DNA of 64,000 nucleotides from the NCBI RefSeq assembly GCF_018139145.2, contig NC_059474.1:40442344-40506343 (forward strand), read 5' to 3'. The notes under the pieces are model-generated. The model ran no database searches. It had not been told where the DNA came from and saw only the letters and a program-made list of their open reading frames with translations. The translations under genes and the position numbers were made by a program. This document shows, in pieces, positions 36,201-49,490 of this stretch. The DNA comes from Gymnogyps californianus (lineage: Eukaryota > Chordata > Aves > Accipitriformes > Cathartidae). Positions within the stretch are counted from its first letter, which is position 1. Each line of letters opens with the position of its first letter.

Positions 36201-39200
36201 TGGCCTTTTAAGCAAACAAAAAACTACTAGCAACCATCAAAAGTGGCTGAAGTGATGTTGTTATATATATTTATATCTTATTACACCAAAATTTACAAGA
36301 ATATGAGATAAATACTGATTAGATCATTCAAAATAGTATTTGACTAGTTAGGCATACTTAGGTTTCAATTGCTTGGGCCGAAGTTATGCTAATATATGAC
36401 TACTTTTCAGAAACTGCTAAGCAATTTGTAATTTTAACACCTTTACTGGTAGATTGGTATTGCAGCTTTAGTATTGTAGCTTTAGTATTGCAATGGTGTT
36501 TTGCTTACTGTCCTATTTTCTTTATTGAGCAGAACTGCAAAAGCAAAGAAGTTTCTCAGGAACATATTCAGTTATTATGACAGTGGCTAGGTTTTTTTGT
36601 TCATTTGAAATTAATTTCTGAGTTTTGATTTCTTTCCCTCAGTTATTGAAGCATAGCACTGCTTTGGCACTCAGTTCAGAGTGCTTACCTGTGTTAACTG
36701 ACAGGAGAAGCTAATGCAGAAAAACATATTGCCCTTCACTTCTTGTAGAGCCCATCCTTGCACTCTCTTAATTGAATTGATCTCTGCTGCATCAGAGCAT
36801 CGAAGCCTCAAACCTGTTCCTTAACCCAGTCTATTAGTCTGGTGAGAAGCATGCCATGAGGGAGCCTTGATTTCAGTCTGTCTTTATTGACTTAAAAAAG
36901 CCACCAGGCAAATAACCTTAATCTTTGCCACATTATGAAGCTGTGCACATAGACTTAAATCACTCTGAAGCAGGCTAATAGAGATATTGGTAACTGATTT
37001 GTTTGAACAGTTTAGATAAAAATCTTCGGCTTAATAAAGTCTTTTGCTTTTTATTTTTTCAAAATTGTGCAACAAAAATGTGGTAAAAGAGCATTTTGTT
37101 TCCATTTGTTTCTGGCTATGCAATAGCTATGCAAGGACAAAGTCCATTAACTTTTAATTTGGCCTGTACAGTTGGAAATAGTAAAAACTGGTTTTCTACT
37201 CAAAATACTTTAGCTCAAACTGGCCGTCCCTCTGAAACCTGGACCTGGAGTTCTTTCTCAGACTGATTTATTCTTTATCTGTATTGATATTTTTTTTAAG
37301 TTTTTATTTTTTTAGTATTTGGTATTCAGTTCTTCTCATCGTTGTGTATGATCCAATTTACTTTTCTGTAAATGTGCTTGCAGTACAGAGCTGTGATAGA
37401 CATATTGACATCTAAATTGACATGGTTGCATGGTGATTGATAGAGAGATGTCATACTGACTTCCAGGTTTGAATTTTTCTTCTAAGAAGTTTGGATTGTG
37501 TTTTTGACAACTGATACCTTTCTTGTCCTTACCAGTACAAAACTGCTGCATGTGATGGTGACACTGCTGATTTGTGCTTACAGAGGAAGAATCAAATACA
37601 GTTCTTTAAGTTGCTTTTTCTGTTGATACAGTCTTCTCCATTAAGAGTATTCTATAACATATATTACAATTATTTAAACTGCTAGTGATTCCTTCTAGGT
37701 TCAAAACTGCTTGTTTTGGGATCATGGCCATCAATTCATTTCCAGTAAAAAACTGACTAGTTAAATTTTACTGAAGTTTCTTAAGCCACATTTAGTGTGA
37801 GCATACTCCTTTGTTCTGTAATATAAACATATATTTGTGGAGGATTTAGTCTCACTTTTATTGTGTTATTTTTGTACCTGAGATAGTTCTGTATTGAAAT
37901 ATCTCAAAATTTGCTGTATCTAACTTATTCAGGACACTTAAAAATATTGATAATATAAGAAAACCATGGAACTATATGAATAATCATGGCATAGAATATG
38001 GAACACGTTGCATTTCAACACAGTTCAGTTTTTGAGCAATTTCTGCAGTTTTACTTGTGTGTTTAATTCTATGAATATAACAGTTGAATTTGTTTATCTT
38101 GGTAACAAAGTTGTTCTGAATCAAATTGGCCAACAAAAGGAGGCGCCTTGGTTTTCTTCAGGAAGAGAGAAAAATGACTTCATAGATTAACAGTTAGGGC
38201 ATTCATTCCTTATGAGACATGCTTAAATTTCTAAGTGAATTTAACCCCAGAAAATGCATTTCAATTTTGAGCCCTAAAAAAAGCTCTTTCTTTTTGACCA
38301 ATATCAGTATCATTTGCTGAATTCAACATAAATTCACAAATACTTTTAACTCTGAAAAAAATAGTTTTAAATGCATCAGTAATATGTAAAAAAATGTTTG
38401 TCTAGCGTTTCTTGAGGTACATATCTGCTGTAATGGCATGATGTGGTTAGTGACTCTTCTCTCTTCTCTCACGACGGCTAGGGAGAACCTCTGAAGTCTC
38501 CAGCGCACTCAGGCAGTGAGTGCAGTTGTCTGAGACTCCTACACACCCTTCTAGGCATTCCTCCAACCCGCACAGTTACCTTCTGCCATAGTTTTAAATG
38601 TGAAAGCTAAAGTAATCAGTTTAGGCAAGTAAGATACGAAAAATCTCTCGGCCTTATTTTTGTTTAGTAATTTGCATATACTGAAGAAGAATATAGATCT
38701 CTGAACCTTGAGGTGTCAGCAAGCTGTCTAACCAGACACAGAGTCATATGTCAGACTGTGGTAGCCTTGGCTGTACCATGCTCTGCTGCGTGTAGCCTGT
38801 CATCTGTTTCCTGACACAGGTGGCACTCCTCTGCTTAGCAGGAGTATCAAGTGTTACGATCACAGAAAAAGATAAATGTTTGTCCTACAGATCAGTTGGA
38901 GGAAATAATTTGATGATGAAGGCAAAGAATACACATATGCTGGATGTGAGGCAGAAGAGATTCATAGGTGCAGAATAATGTTTATGAAAATGTTAATGTT
39001 ATAGGTACCTAACACTTCTCTTTCACAATTAACTTCTGTTTGTCCACTGTCTTCCTCCTAGAAATCTTCTAGGTAACACAGTGTTGTGAAACATTTGGTG
39101 ATGAGCCTATCTGCATGCCCTTTTAATCACGATTAAACAGACATTCAATGTACGCATACTACTGTTAGATATGTATTTCACCTTCTGATTGGGAGACAGC

Positions 39201-40375
39201 CAGTCATTCAATCTATTGATCAAGTACTGGTGTTTTGTGGACATGGGTTGATCTCATAGTCAAATCTTGATTTTAGATGAGTAGTGGTTTAGTATATATG
39301 TAGTAATTATTTACGGTAGATAGTGATGTACTTATCACTTTCAAAATGCTTCATATTGAATTTTTAGGTATGTGGCTTTGCCGTTATTAAAAACTTCAGA
39401 AGTAACACAAAGCTGCTCAGTGCGTGCATGCTAGCTTTGTTGATATTTGAAATGCCTGGCATGATAAATTATTGAATATATTTATCTGGATTGACTTTTC
39501 AGGGCTTACCAGTAAAATGGAATACTTTTTACATGAAAGTGGCTTCATGCTAGGAAGGTTTTGAAGGCATTCTGTATGCACAACATACTTGCGATATAAT
39601 CCACTTAAATCCTGTCTGTTTAATTTGAACTGTAAAGTCAAGTACTAGTCTGGTCTTCTCCTTCCTGCATTAGCATGTCTGGTATTCTATCTGCATTAGC
39701 ATATGGTAAAGCTACTATTTTGCATATATTTCAGCTTCATATGGGCAGCAGGTCATTCAAGACAAAACCAATTTGCATTTATGGCTTATTCTTTAAGAGC
39801 TACCTCTTCACGTTCTCTTTATGTCAATAATCCTTACAGTGATACTTCTGAGACCCATAAAGATTACTTGTCTCTGCGAATACTACCATTTGGTGCTATA
39901 CAGCTCCAGTCTTGGTTATTTAAGTTTGTTGTATGCTTGGGCAGCTCTTCTAGACACATTAAAAAAAAAACAGTTTTAGGTAACATTTTCGGTCAGCTGG
40001 GAGCTGCTACTTAAAAATACAGTACTCACTGGCAGTTATTTGCTAGAATAAGCTTTTATATGATTCTATGGTTTTATAAATATTATATTTGCAAAGCACA
40101 GTTGTGTCCTGATTGGATGGTGTGGCAATGGTAACTGAGTGATCAGAATAAAGTGTATGGTAAAGTCCCCACCGCCAGCATTAATTATCTGTATATGGAA
40201 AACATAGGTCTAAATATATTGTGAGGGGAATAAAAGTCTACATTTAACTTCCCAGATGAGAGCTGTACGTTTAAGTAACTAACTCAGCTGTGATTTCGAT
40301 GTCATACTAGGACTCTAGATGTTACAGCGTATATAGCTCTTATCTAAATGTGAAAACACCAAATTGCAATTGAAT

Positions 40376-40418
40376 AGTAGTACTACTCTTCTAGTAGTAT
40401 TCTTATAGTAGTACTACT
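40376..40418. repeat. Two copies of palindromic AGTAGTACTACT with related spacer
   Basis: The 12-bp palindrome AGTAGTACTACT occurs at 40376-40387 and 40407-40418, with a partial copy (CTAGTAGTA) between them. It is probably a decayed (AGT)n/(ACT)n repeat. Confidence 0.85.
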
Positions 40419-41826
40419 CTGATGTCCATTTCAGAGGTTTCCAGAGTGAAAAGCAATAGGAAGAATAGTTAACCTAATCATACTTCACCCCTGAAGGAAA
40501 GTCTGTCTGTAGTATAATAGAGCAGATAATTTATTCAAGGACAGTTGTTTTTGGTTTTGTTTTATTTTTTTAAAGCCTATTCTTGTAATGTTTCCAGCGT
40601 AAGTATCTGAATAAGTTATACACAAACTAAATTAAGGCATTGCAGAAATATTTTTCACATCTGACTTTTTTGGAACCAATCCCAATTTTAGTTTTCTGAA
40701 CTATGCTATTTAGTCCAAATCACGCTATTTTTTTCAGCCCCGTCTGGATTCACCTCCTTTGTGTTCCTAAGTAGCTGAGTCACTGTTTGTATGCCAAGTG
40801 TCATGATAAATACCTAGTTTGTATGAGCTACATGAAAAACACGTGGCATGATTTTCTCACTTCTTTTGCATATTAACTTGCACAGTATGGTGTAGCTAAT
40901 TAAAAAAAAAAAAATCTTGCATTGTATTTCTTAACTAAATATTTGGCCACAGAAAGTAAAAAACCTTTAGAGAATAAAAGGAGTATGTTTGTACCTTAGC
41001 TAAAGATACACAAATGCACCAAGGTACGCACAAGGATACCCAGATTTACGTTTCTGTTCCAACACTGACATATAACCTTAAATTTTTTTGAATCTTTAGT
41101 CTTTTAAAACAAAGCCTTAAATACACTTCTTGTTGCTTTCAAGGTTAGCTTTATATAATTTTGAGTTTGAATTTTGCAAGTGAATCTACTCAGTGCTTTG
41201 CTGAAGCTTAAGTATCCCCTCTTGAATGAGAAACTTTATTCATTTTTATGTCTTATAAGTATGTAAGTTGTTCCTAAAATACACAATAGTAGGTGATACG
41301 GAATTTTAGTGCTTGGCAGGGTACCAGGAGGCAACACTGTCTGTGCCTCTTTCTGGATTCTGTTTAGGGAGTACAAATTGCAAAACTTACTCATATTTTG
41401 CCCATCTTCAGAGAGGCCAGAGACAACCAGCTTCATGAAACCAACAAGTCAAAACTTGTTTTGACTGAAAACTATGATTTCTTCTGTATTTCTGCTTAAT
41501 TGAATTTGAAATGAAATTACTTCTGAATGATTAACTAACCTGGACAAACAAATCTAAGCTATGTGTATCCAAGCATTCATGTACAAAGATGCAATGCTCT
41601 GTGCTTGTCAGACTACTTCATGTGGGCAACCCCAGTTCATTACCATAAATGCAAATTTCTGATGAAAATTTCAACCCTGGCAAATAACTCCAATTTTAGA
41701 AAATGCTTCAGAACCATCTGATAGTTATTAATATATACTTTGATTGTGATTTATTTTTGGACTGACTCTAGTACGTTTTAGTGCATTTTTATTCATGGTT
41801 TATATGTTTTTTGGGGGGTGTTTTTG

Positions 41827-41843
41827 TTTTTTTTTTTTTTTTT
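41827..41843. repeat. T17 homopolymer
   Basis: Seventeen T follow a TTTTTTGGGGGGTGTTTTTG lead-in. Confidence 0.9.
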
Positions 41844-43990
41844 AGCTGAGCATCCTCATTTATTTGCCTTTGAATTTTGCATGTGTTATGGTGTTGTCCA
41901 TACTTATTTTTTCCTTTGGTCAGATGTTTTCTACTCTGTGGTTATGGTGCAAAAATGATTGTTAACAAGTTTGCCAGTGCCAGTTACTCAGTATATTTTT
42001 TTAACTTTGAAGTTTTCTTGTTAATTTGTTTTGAAGATTATTTTACATGGAGTATTTTCTTTGGTTTTCCCTCCCTCCCACAAGTAAATACTGGCCAATG
42101 GGTATAAATTTTAAAAAGCTTTCTCAGCTTTTAAAGCAATGAAGTTAAAATGTCTTTAGAAGTGTCAGGCAAGTGTTCTTGATAGACTGACTTCCTGCGC
42201 ACAACATTCCTGTAATAACAGTTATTTCGACAATGCTATTAACAGAGACCATGTGATATACATGTTCTCTGATAAAGACATTACAGTGTAGAAAAATCCC
42301 CACCTCTTCCCTCACTGTCTTACCTTTTCAGTCTAAGACTTGTAATCCTCTCTGGTTTTTTTCTTTCCTTGTGACTTGGGTAACAATATCATTTAATTTC
42401 ACCTTGCCTATTTTATGGTTTTGTTACTGCTGCAGTTTCTTATTGTAAATGGATGTCTATATCTATTGGAAAACCATCATCTTCTAAGTTAAAAAAAAAT
42501 TATCATTGCTAGATAATATGCCAGGAGCCTAAGGCTGTGAGAATTGTCTAATGAAGGTTGCATTTTCAATTCATGTGGAACAGTTTCTTTCTGAACTAAA
42601 ATGTGATCATTATTGAAAAAGGAACTTTTGCCAGCACTTGGCAGATGAATAGTATCTAAGATGTGGTAGTTTTATACCTTATTTTGAAGGTGGGTTTCCG
42701 AATAATTTATTTTTTTCTTCTGAGTAAAAGAGTCTCCCTGTATTGGAGGTTTCAACATTCTATATAGTAAACTGAAATCTTCTAAAGACACTGAAGTCAA
42801 CATAAGATTCCAGTATAACCAGGAACAAAAGTACTAGTGCATATGTTTGTGAGTCTTATTGTCCAATGCTTTCCGAAGTGCAATTTCCAAAAATTTTGAA
42901 CCATCAAAAAAGTCATAAATTGGGTACAAAACGTTTTTTACTCAACCTCTGTTGAAAATTGTCTCTAAAATATTGAATTAGATATGAATGTTATTAGATA
43001 TCAATTTGATAAAATTTAATTGTACAAGAGAAGCATCTATAAATTGCTATGCAATGTAATATTTTAGTAAATTTATTTTTATTTATATTTATTGTTCCTA
43101 AAATTTATTTTTTGGCATTAAATTGTAAATAATCTATAGTCAGTAACCTGTAATTCTAAAACTTCCCTGAGGCACATAATTTTTACTACTTTTTCACTGG
43201 TATTGCTCTTTCTTGTAAAATAAGGCACTACATTATACTTTACTCGGGATATAGTTGATATTGACTGGCTGACTGCAGCAAAAAACCCATGGTTGATCTT
43301 CATTTGAAGAATGCTGTACAAGACTATACTTATTTAAATATATTTGCTATTACCAAGCTTATTTTGGTGTCTATTGAAGATATTTAGGGGCAGTGATGTT
43401 AACTGCAACTCTCTCCTTCCTAGTCCCCAGATACTAATATAGAAGTAAAGGGTCTGCCCTTCCAGAGATAAATGGCCTTAACAGGGCATTGGCTTGTAAA
43501 TAAAAGGAATAGATGATAATGCAAGGGACAAATAAATGTATGACCAACACATCTGTAAATGTCCATTTCAATAACCTGCAATCCCCATGTTAAAGTAATA
43601 AACTGTTTTAAAAATAAATTGGAAGTCTTTACACAGGTGCTCTTAAAGTTTGACTTATTTTGTACTTAGCTTTCTCTAGCTACTTCTAAACACAGTGCAT
43701 GTCCCTATCAGGTTAGTTTCTGGAGGGGAAAAAAAAAATAGAAAAAATCATTCTATGCTTGCATCTTTGGTTGCCAGGATAATGTTCACTCTTCCTAATT
43801 GAGGTACTTTCCTGAACTGACCAGGAAATCTTTAAAGGGTTTGAGGAAAAGAACTTTATATAATTATTTAAAAAATCCACCAGCAGAGCTGTAGGAAGCT
43901 TCTCAGTACATATTTAAAAACTGTTGTTTTAGCGAGATAAATCTATTTGCTACAAAGAGGTAAAGGCTGGCTTTATCTTGCCTTAAGACA

Positions 43991-44050
43991 AAAGGATGGT
44001 CCAAGTGACCTCCTGAAATCTTATCTAGTCCTACTTTCTGTGATCTTATG
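43991..44050 (+). mobile_element. CR1-type LINE 3' end fragment
   Basis: The segment GGATGGTCCAAGTGACCTCC and the following TTTCTGTGATCTTATGG follow the 3' end of avian CR1 elements. Known copies carry a GGTTGGACTAGATGACCTCC-like block, about 15-20 bases of spacer, then a TTCTATGATTCTATG-like terminus. Only the 3' end is recognisable, as expected for the usual 5'-truncated CR1 insertions. The upstream limit may lie further left, near 43960. Confidence 0.65.
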
Positions 44051-47000
44051 GCTACAGCCAGTATACATAAGAGGGTCCAATTTTTAAAAATGTCTTTTTC
44101 AGAAATGAGAAGCTGCACATTTCTATGTATTTGTTAGAATATTCTGTTCCTTTAAGTAAAAAATATTAATATACTGTCTTGGAGGTATGTATTCACTGGT
44201 TACAGCTCTTAAAGCTCTGTGTTTGTGATATTGATTGTTTAAATAGTCTCTTTGTTCAGGACTTGACAAAGCAGATCTATGGAACTAAAACTGCTAAAAG
44301 TCTGCTAAAAAGATAGATTTCAGATAACAATGGTCAGATAAGTATTATTGGATGAGTAACTGTCAACTACTGAAATGAAATAGTTCAGTGACAACTGGGG
44401 TTTTTTGTTGTTTTTCTTTTCTTTTTGGATATTGTTTGAAGAATAAATGGTATGGTACTGCTGCTAAATTTAGTACCAAAAAAAAATCGTATCCTTCCTT
44501 AGAAGCATTTTTAAAAGTCCATGGCCATTAATTTGGTCATAATTTGAAGTTTAGAAGAACAGCCATTACAGACTTTGGCCAATGCCAAAATACAGCCAAC
44601 GTTCAGGGATTAATAGTTTTCAAATACTTTGATTTCATTTGTGATAAGTGTAAATTACAGTCATTGGCTCAAAAGGTAAGACTTCAAATCCACTATTTAT
44701 AATATTAATACTTTAGAAACAATACAAATTCAAAATCTTTTTGTTACTGTTTCTTATTGTGTACTTAAGCCCACAACACTGCTCTGCTTTGTCAGCAAAT
44801 GGAGCAATGGTATTTGCAAGATATACTCCATGCATAGTTGTGTTGCTATAGTAACTGTTGCCTTTTTCTCCTATATCTAACAGTATCCTAAATTATGTAG
44901 GCAGGATTAACCAATCAGATCAATCTAATGCTTTTTTATGAATGCTATTAATTGTCTACTCATTCTTCAACCATTTTATAGTTCATTACAGACAAAATCT
45001 TCTGAAATGCTTTTGCAAAGGCACTTTGGCTGGGGAGAGTAGAAGGAGAGGATAGAGGAGGAAAAGGGTATGGTGCCTTTAGAGATTTTTTTTTTTCATT
45101 ACCCTTGTATACAGCATGCAAAATAAGGGAAAGTTTCCTCACCTTGTTTCTAAGATGTTTGTACGTTTTGAGGTGCCAACAGTAAGTTGTATAGCCCATG
45201 CCATAGGGTCTCTGGCCTGAATTAAACAAGGACGTTCGTAAAAATCATCTTGAATAAATAGACTGTTTGCTTGCTTTGATTTTTGTGCAAATAATCCAGA
45301 ATTTTGTGTTTAAAAATATGTGGATGTGCCAATCAAATGGCTTCAGGGTAAGAGGATTTATTTCAGTTTCTGTTTTCATAATTTTAAAATAATCTATAAT
45401 TCATGTTTATTAAAAAAAATTGTATAAAAGGCCCAAAATGCTTTAGAAATTAACTGCATAGCAACAAAATTTTATTGCTAAATGTTTTAACAAAAGGCTT
45501 TTGCCCTTTGAAAAATTTGGCATGTGTCGTTTAAGGAAATTACATTTATTTCGTTTGAATCTTTTTAAATGTACATGATTCCCCCTCAGAAAATATTGTT
45601 TGAGCTGTAGTTAAATAAGGTATTCCGTAGTATTTGTGTAGGTAAGAGAGTTAAGATTCAATGAAAAATGCCGATTCTGATATATTTACTAAGGTGTCAT
45701 ATACCTAGTTATCAAATGATCTTGATTTTATGTAAATGTTGTTTGGTTTTTTTTTATTTGCTGATAGTTCTTTTTCCTTGTAAATATTAAAATGAGGTTA
45801 TGGAAAGACATAATTTTTTGAACTACGTTTTTCAGGTTATTTCATCCTTTCTATATAAACAATGTCCCTCATAGTAGGCGCTTATTCCATACTGGGCAAC
45901 AAGAAGATAGGATGTTGAGATTTGTAGTAAAACCTTTAAGTGCAGCACAGCTCCTTATTGTATGGTTCTGTACTGTGTTGTAGCCATTAGAGAAGTATTT
46001 TCCAGACTTTCTCTTTTGGGACATGTTTTTTCCTTGGTCACAAGTTGTGTCCCATGATGGATCTCCCTGAGCTGTCCTGGCCCTCTTGGGAACCAAGACA
46101 ACAGCTGCGCCTGTTTTAGATGACATAATTTTTAAAGCTGCCTGGAAGTTTTTAAATGTGTAGCTTTTAGATCTGTTCTGGAGTAAATGGCTCATATCTT
46201 CCATTGGATCTTCCCCATAACCTCACATTACTAGTACAATTGCCAGTTATGAGCACTTTCTCTTTTCAAAAAGTGATTTGTTTCATGTTTCCTCATCGAG
46301 ACATGCTGACCAGGCTGTTTCATAATGAGTTTTAATAATAGACCAAAGGTGCTAAAGCTACTAACTCAACCACTTTCATCAAGGTGCTATGTATTGCATC
46401 TCAACATAAAATTCATTTCTGAAAAAAATGCTTATTCTGAATTTGGGGACTATTTTGTTAAATAATTCCATTTACTATTGCAACAATAATCTTTTCTTTG
46501 TGGTCTGTGAAAAATAATCTAAGACATCACCTAAAGCTTGAATAATTAATTTCAATATGTACAGTAAGGATCCTCCCTCATGAGACTTCTTTCCTTACAT
46601 TAACTTCACAGAAACTTAGGGGCACTTTTTCTGACAGGTACCTATTTTTTCCATTTTCTGTGCTCTTCACATTCATAGGAGATATAGTATATGCACGAAT
46701 CATGTCTGTTTATCAATAAGAATTTTATTATTTGTAATCTAGAAGTTTTGAATACATTCTTTTAGACAAGCGATTGATGATGAAAGCTGCTTTTGCTGCC
46801 TGCTTTCCATTCCATAAAATAGTGAGATGCAAAGAAAGCATTGAGGCTGTTTGCCTTAATGAGTTTCTGTATTTCTCTGGAAATTAGTTCATGGGACCTT
46901 CCTTGCTGTATAAGAACTCTCCAACTTTTGTATGTTTTGGTTCTGTGCTGTGAGTATAATTCATCTTGTTAAGAAAGAATGGTATGGTATAAGCTTCACT

Positions 47001-49406
47001 TAATGGCCTGAGGGCAGTGTCAGTGTTTAGTCTCTCTGTGGGATATCAGCCATTTCTTCAAGGCTATTTGTATGGTGGAGTTGTCTCTGTTAAATGTTAA
47101 TGATTTTAGTGTTTCAAAAGCTATTTGCCAATCTTGTGTGTAGCTGTGCAGAACAGGGAAGGACTTGATGACTGTACTGAAAGAGTTTACAGAACAGTAG
47201 TGAGAGTTAGGTGGCCATCTGGGCACTAATAATATCTCCTTGTGAGCACCGAGATCCCTATTTGCCATAGGGATCCTACTTCTCCCCCATCCTGTAAGAG
47301 CATTCATTGGCTTCTAAGAAAAACCAAGTTTATTAATATTCTCCAAAACAGTCTTATGTGCTATGCCACTGCATCCTGCTATAGAGATTTGACCTGTTGG
47401 GTAAAGAGGGAACTTTATGTATATTATCAACAACAAGTGGCACAACTGAATGAGTTTGAAACCTGTTTTTGTCCCAGTGGGAGCTCTGTGTTTCTTTGCA
47501 GTAGAAAAGTCCCATGGGAAATGATGAATTCATTTTCTATGAATTTTTTACATATTTAGGCTACAGATCTGTAAATCCTTTTAAAGCATTACAGGTGTCT
47601 AAATCAGTAAACCTTTTAAGTGGAGAGGTTAGCATACTGTCACTATTTAAACAGAATTAACTTTTTGTCCTAGTTAATTATTCAGTTTGGTCTGGTTGTT
47701 TTACTTTTAGTTTAGAATTGTACCTTCACTTAGGCTGAAAATATCAACTGGATTGTTGCATGTGATGCTGGCATGCTTATGGGGTTTTTTTCCCCAATAA
47801 AACATGCTGTTGGAAGTGTATTTTTTAGAGAGCTATACAAATATGGGTTAAAAAGGACCACATTTTTTCCCAATGGTGTATACACTTAACAGCATGTTTA
47901 ATTCATCCCCTGAAAAACATGACAGTTCACTTTTAGGATTTCTTTCAGCTTTTGCACTGAAAAAACAGGGGGTTGAAATTTTGATAAGTATCTTTGCACA
48001 ATACATGCATATTCTTTTCAGCCTTATGACAGTTGGTGAATGTGCATTAAGAGATCATCTTCCTGTCCCCCACAGGAGATCACCTCCACACAACATATGC
48101 AGCATTTATCTGCCAAAAATTCAGAAGTCTTTTGAATCAAGCTTTTAAAAAAATTCTTCCATCTGGAGCTCTTAGTGTTTTCCAGAGATTCCAGAAATTC
48201 TACTAAAGGAAATTTCAGAACGTTTCAGAAGCTATAGTTAAGCTTAAATATTTTTTAAAGAAAAAGTTCCTTTGAGCATTGTGAAATAAGCAGCACATCA
48301 TTTTAAAGATCTATGTGTGTATTTCTGTGTTTTAATATACAAAATGCTCTTTAAATGCATGTAAAAGGCATATATTACATATACAAACAAACAGAAATAA
48401 ACTGTAGCTGCTTTTTTTTGCCTTTTTTTTTTTCCCAGTTGTAAAGAGGTCAGTATACAGGACTAATGTCACAAAAATGGTATACGCTCCCTGGGAGATT
48501 GTTTGTGATGTTCTCAGCACATCACTCATTTGATAGTAATACTGATTGCAAGTTCATAGTATCGGCAAGTGAAAACTTTGTGCTGATTTTAGATGTGAGA
48601 ACTTGAAAAAGAGAAGCATAGATGGAGTGACAAAATGGAATGGAAATTGAAAAGCCTTTATTCTTGTCACACTATTCTCTTTGGTTTATATACACAGGAT
48701 CTAACTCCCTAGTTGCCTAGACAGGGCAAGGAAGGAGAAGAAGTGATATTATGAATACTAAACAATCTCTTCAGTTCAGCTTTCTGGCTGGGAAAATTTT
48801 AACCTTTTTTCTGCTAGCTCTGCAAAAGTATGCTATCAGTTGTGGTGGTCAGCACAATAAAAATGAGTATTGAAGAACGGGGAGGGGGAAAGGGATAGTG
48901 GAACTACTGTGGTCTCATAAGTTCCCTAGGCTTTGGACTATTTATTTTCAGTGCTAGTAATTTGGAGAATGACAATTGTGGACTGTGATAATGGTCAACA
49001 TTCACAGACCAAATGTGTGCAACTTGCTTTAATTGAAATTATGAGGTAATTTTAGAGTTACATCATATCAGCTGACTTCATTCAGCCAAAGGCTCATTTT
49101 ATGGACTACTTGTTTCCTAACAGGTTTTGACAATCTGATTTTATGAAATGGTTGTCTTGGTAACACATTCATTTTGCTTACATCTATGAAAAAGCAAATG
49201 AGAAAACAGTAATCTGGCTAGAATTGTTTCTTAAATCTTCCACCATTTACTTGTTTTTATTTTCATGTCAGATAACATACAAACTGGAATCCAAAGTAAT
49301 ATAAATATGTAATATGTAACACTGAATAATGTTGTCTGTATAGCTCACAGGCAGATAGATGTACTATCCTCACTTACTCAGTATATAATTCACAGGGGTT
49401 TTAATT

Positions 49407-49490
49407 ATAAGCTCTTCAAGGCAGTGACCTCATTTTCAAAGACATCTGTAAAGTGCCGAGCATAATAATGGTACTATCTGAATAATAACA
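49407..49490 (+). mobile_element. Ancient LINE 3' end (L2/CR1-clade-like)
   Basis: The order ATAAGCTCTTCAAGGCAGTG, about 25 bases, GTAAAGTGCCGAGCATAATA, then a tail ending in AATAATAAC matches the layout of old L2/CR1-clade LINE 3' ends in amniotes (TAAGCTC..GGCAGGGAC .. GTGCCTAGCACA .. AATAA tail). It is strongly diverged, the exact family is uncertain, and the match is from memory. Confidence 0.5.

Noticed and set aside
40045..40080. CR1 terminus suggested by ATGATTCTATGGTTTTATAA
   Set aside because: Only one copy of the terminal octamer and no upstream CR1 block; too short to call.
45869..46204. 111-codon minus-strand frame with K/R-rich patches
   Set aside because: Considered as a retrocopy fragment, but no protein family was recognised and there is no poly-A tail beside it.
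47020..47559. Overlapping 95-codon minus and 105-codon plus frames
   Set aside because: Opposite-strand frames over the same bases with no domain; consistent with chance.
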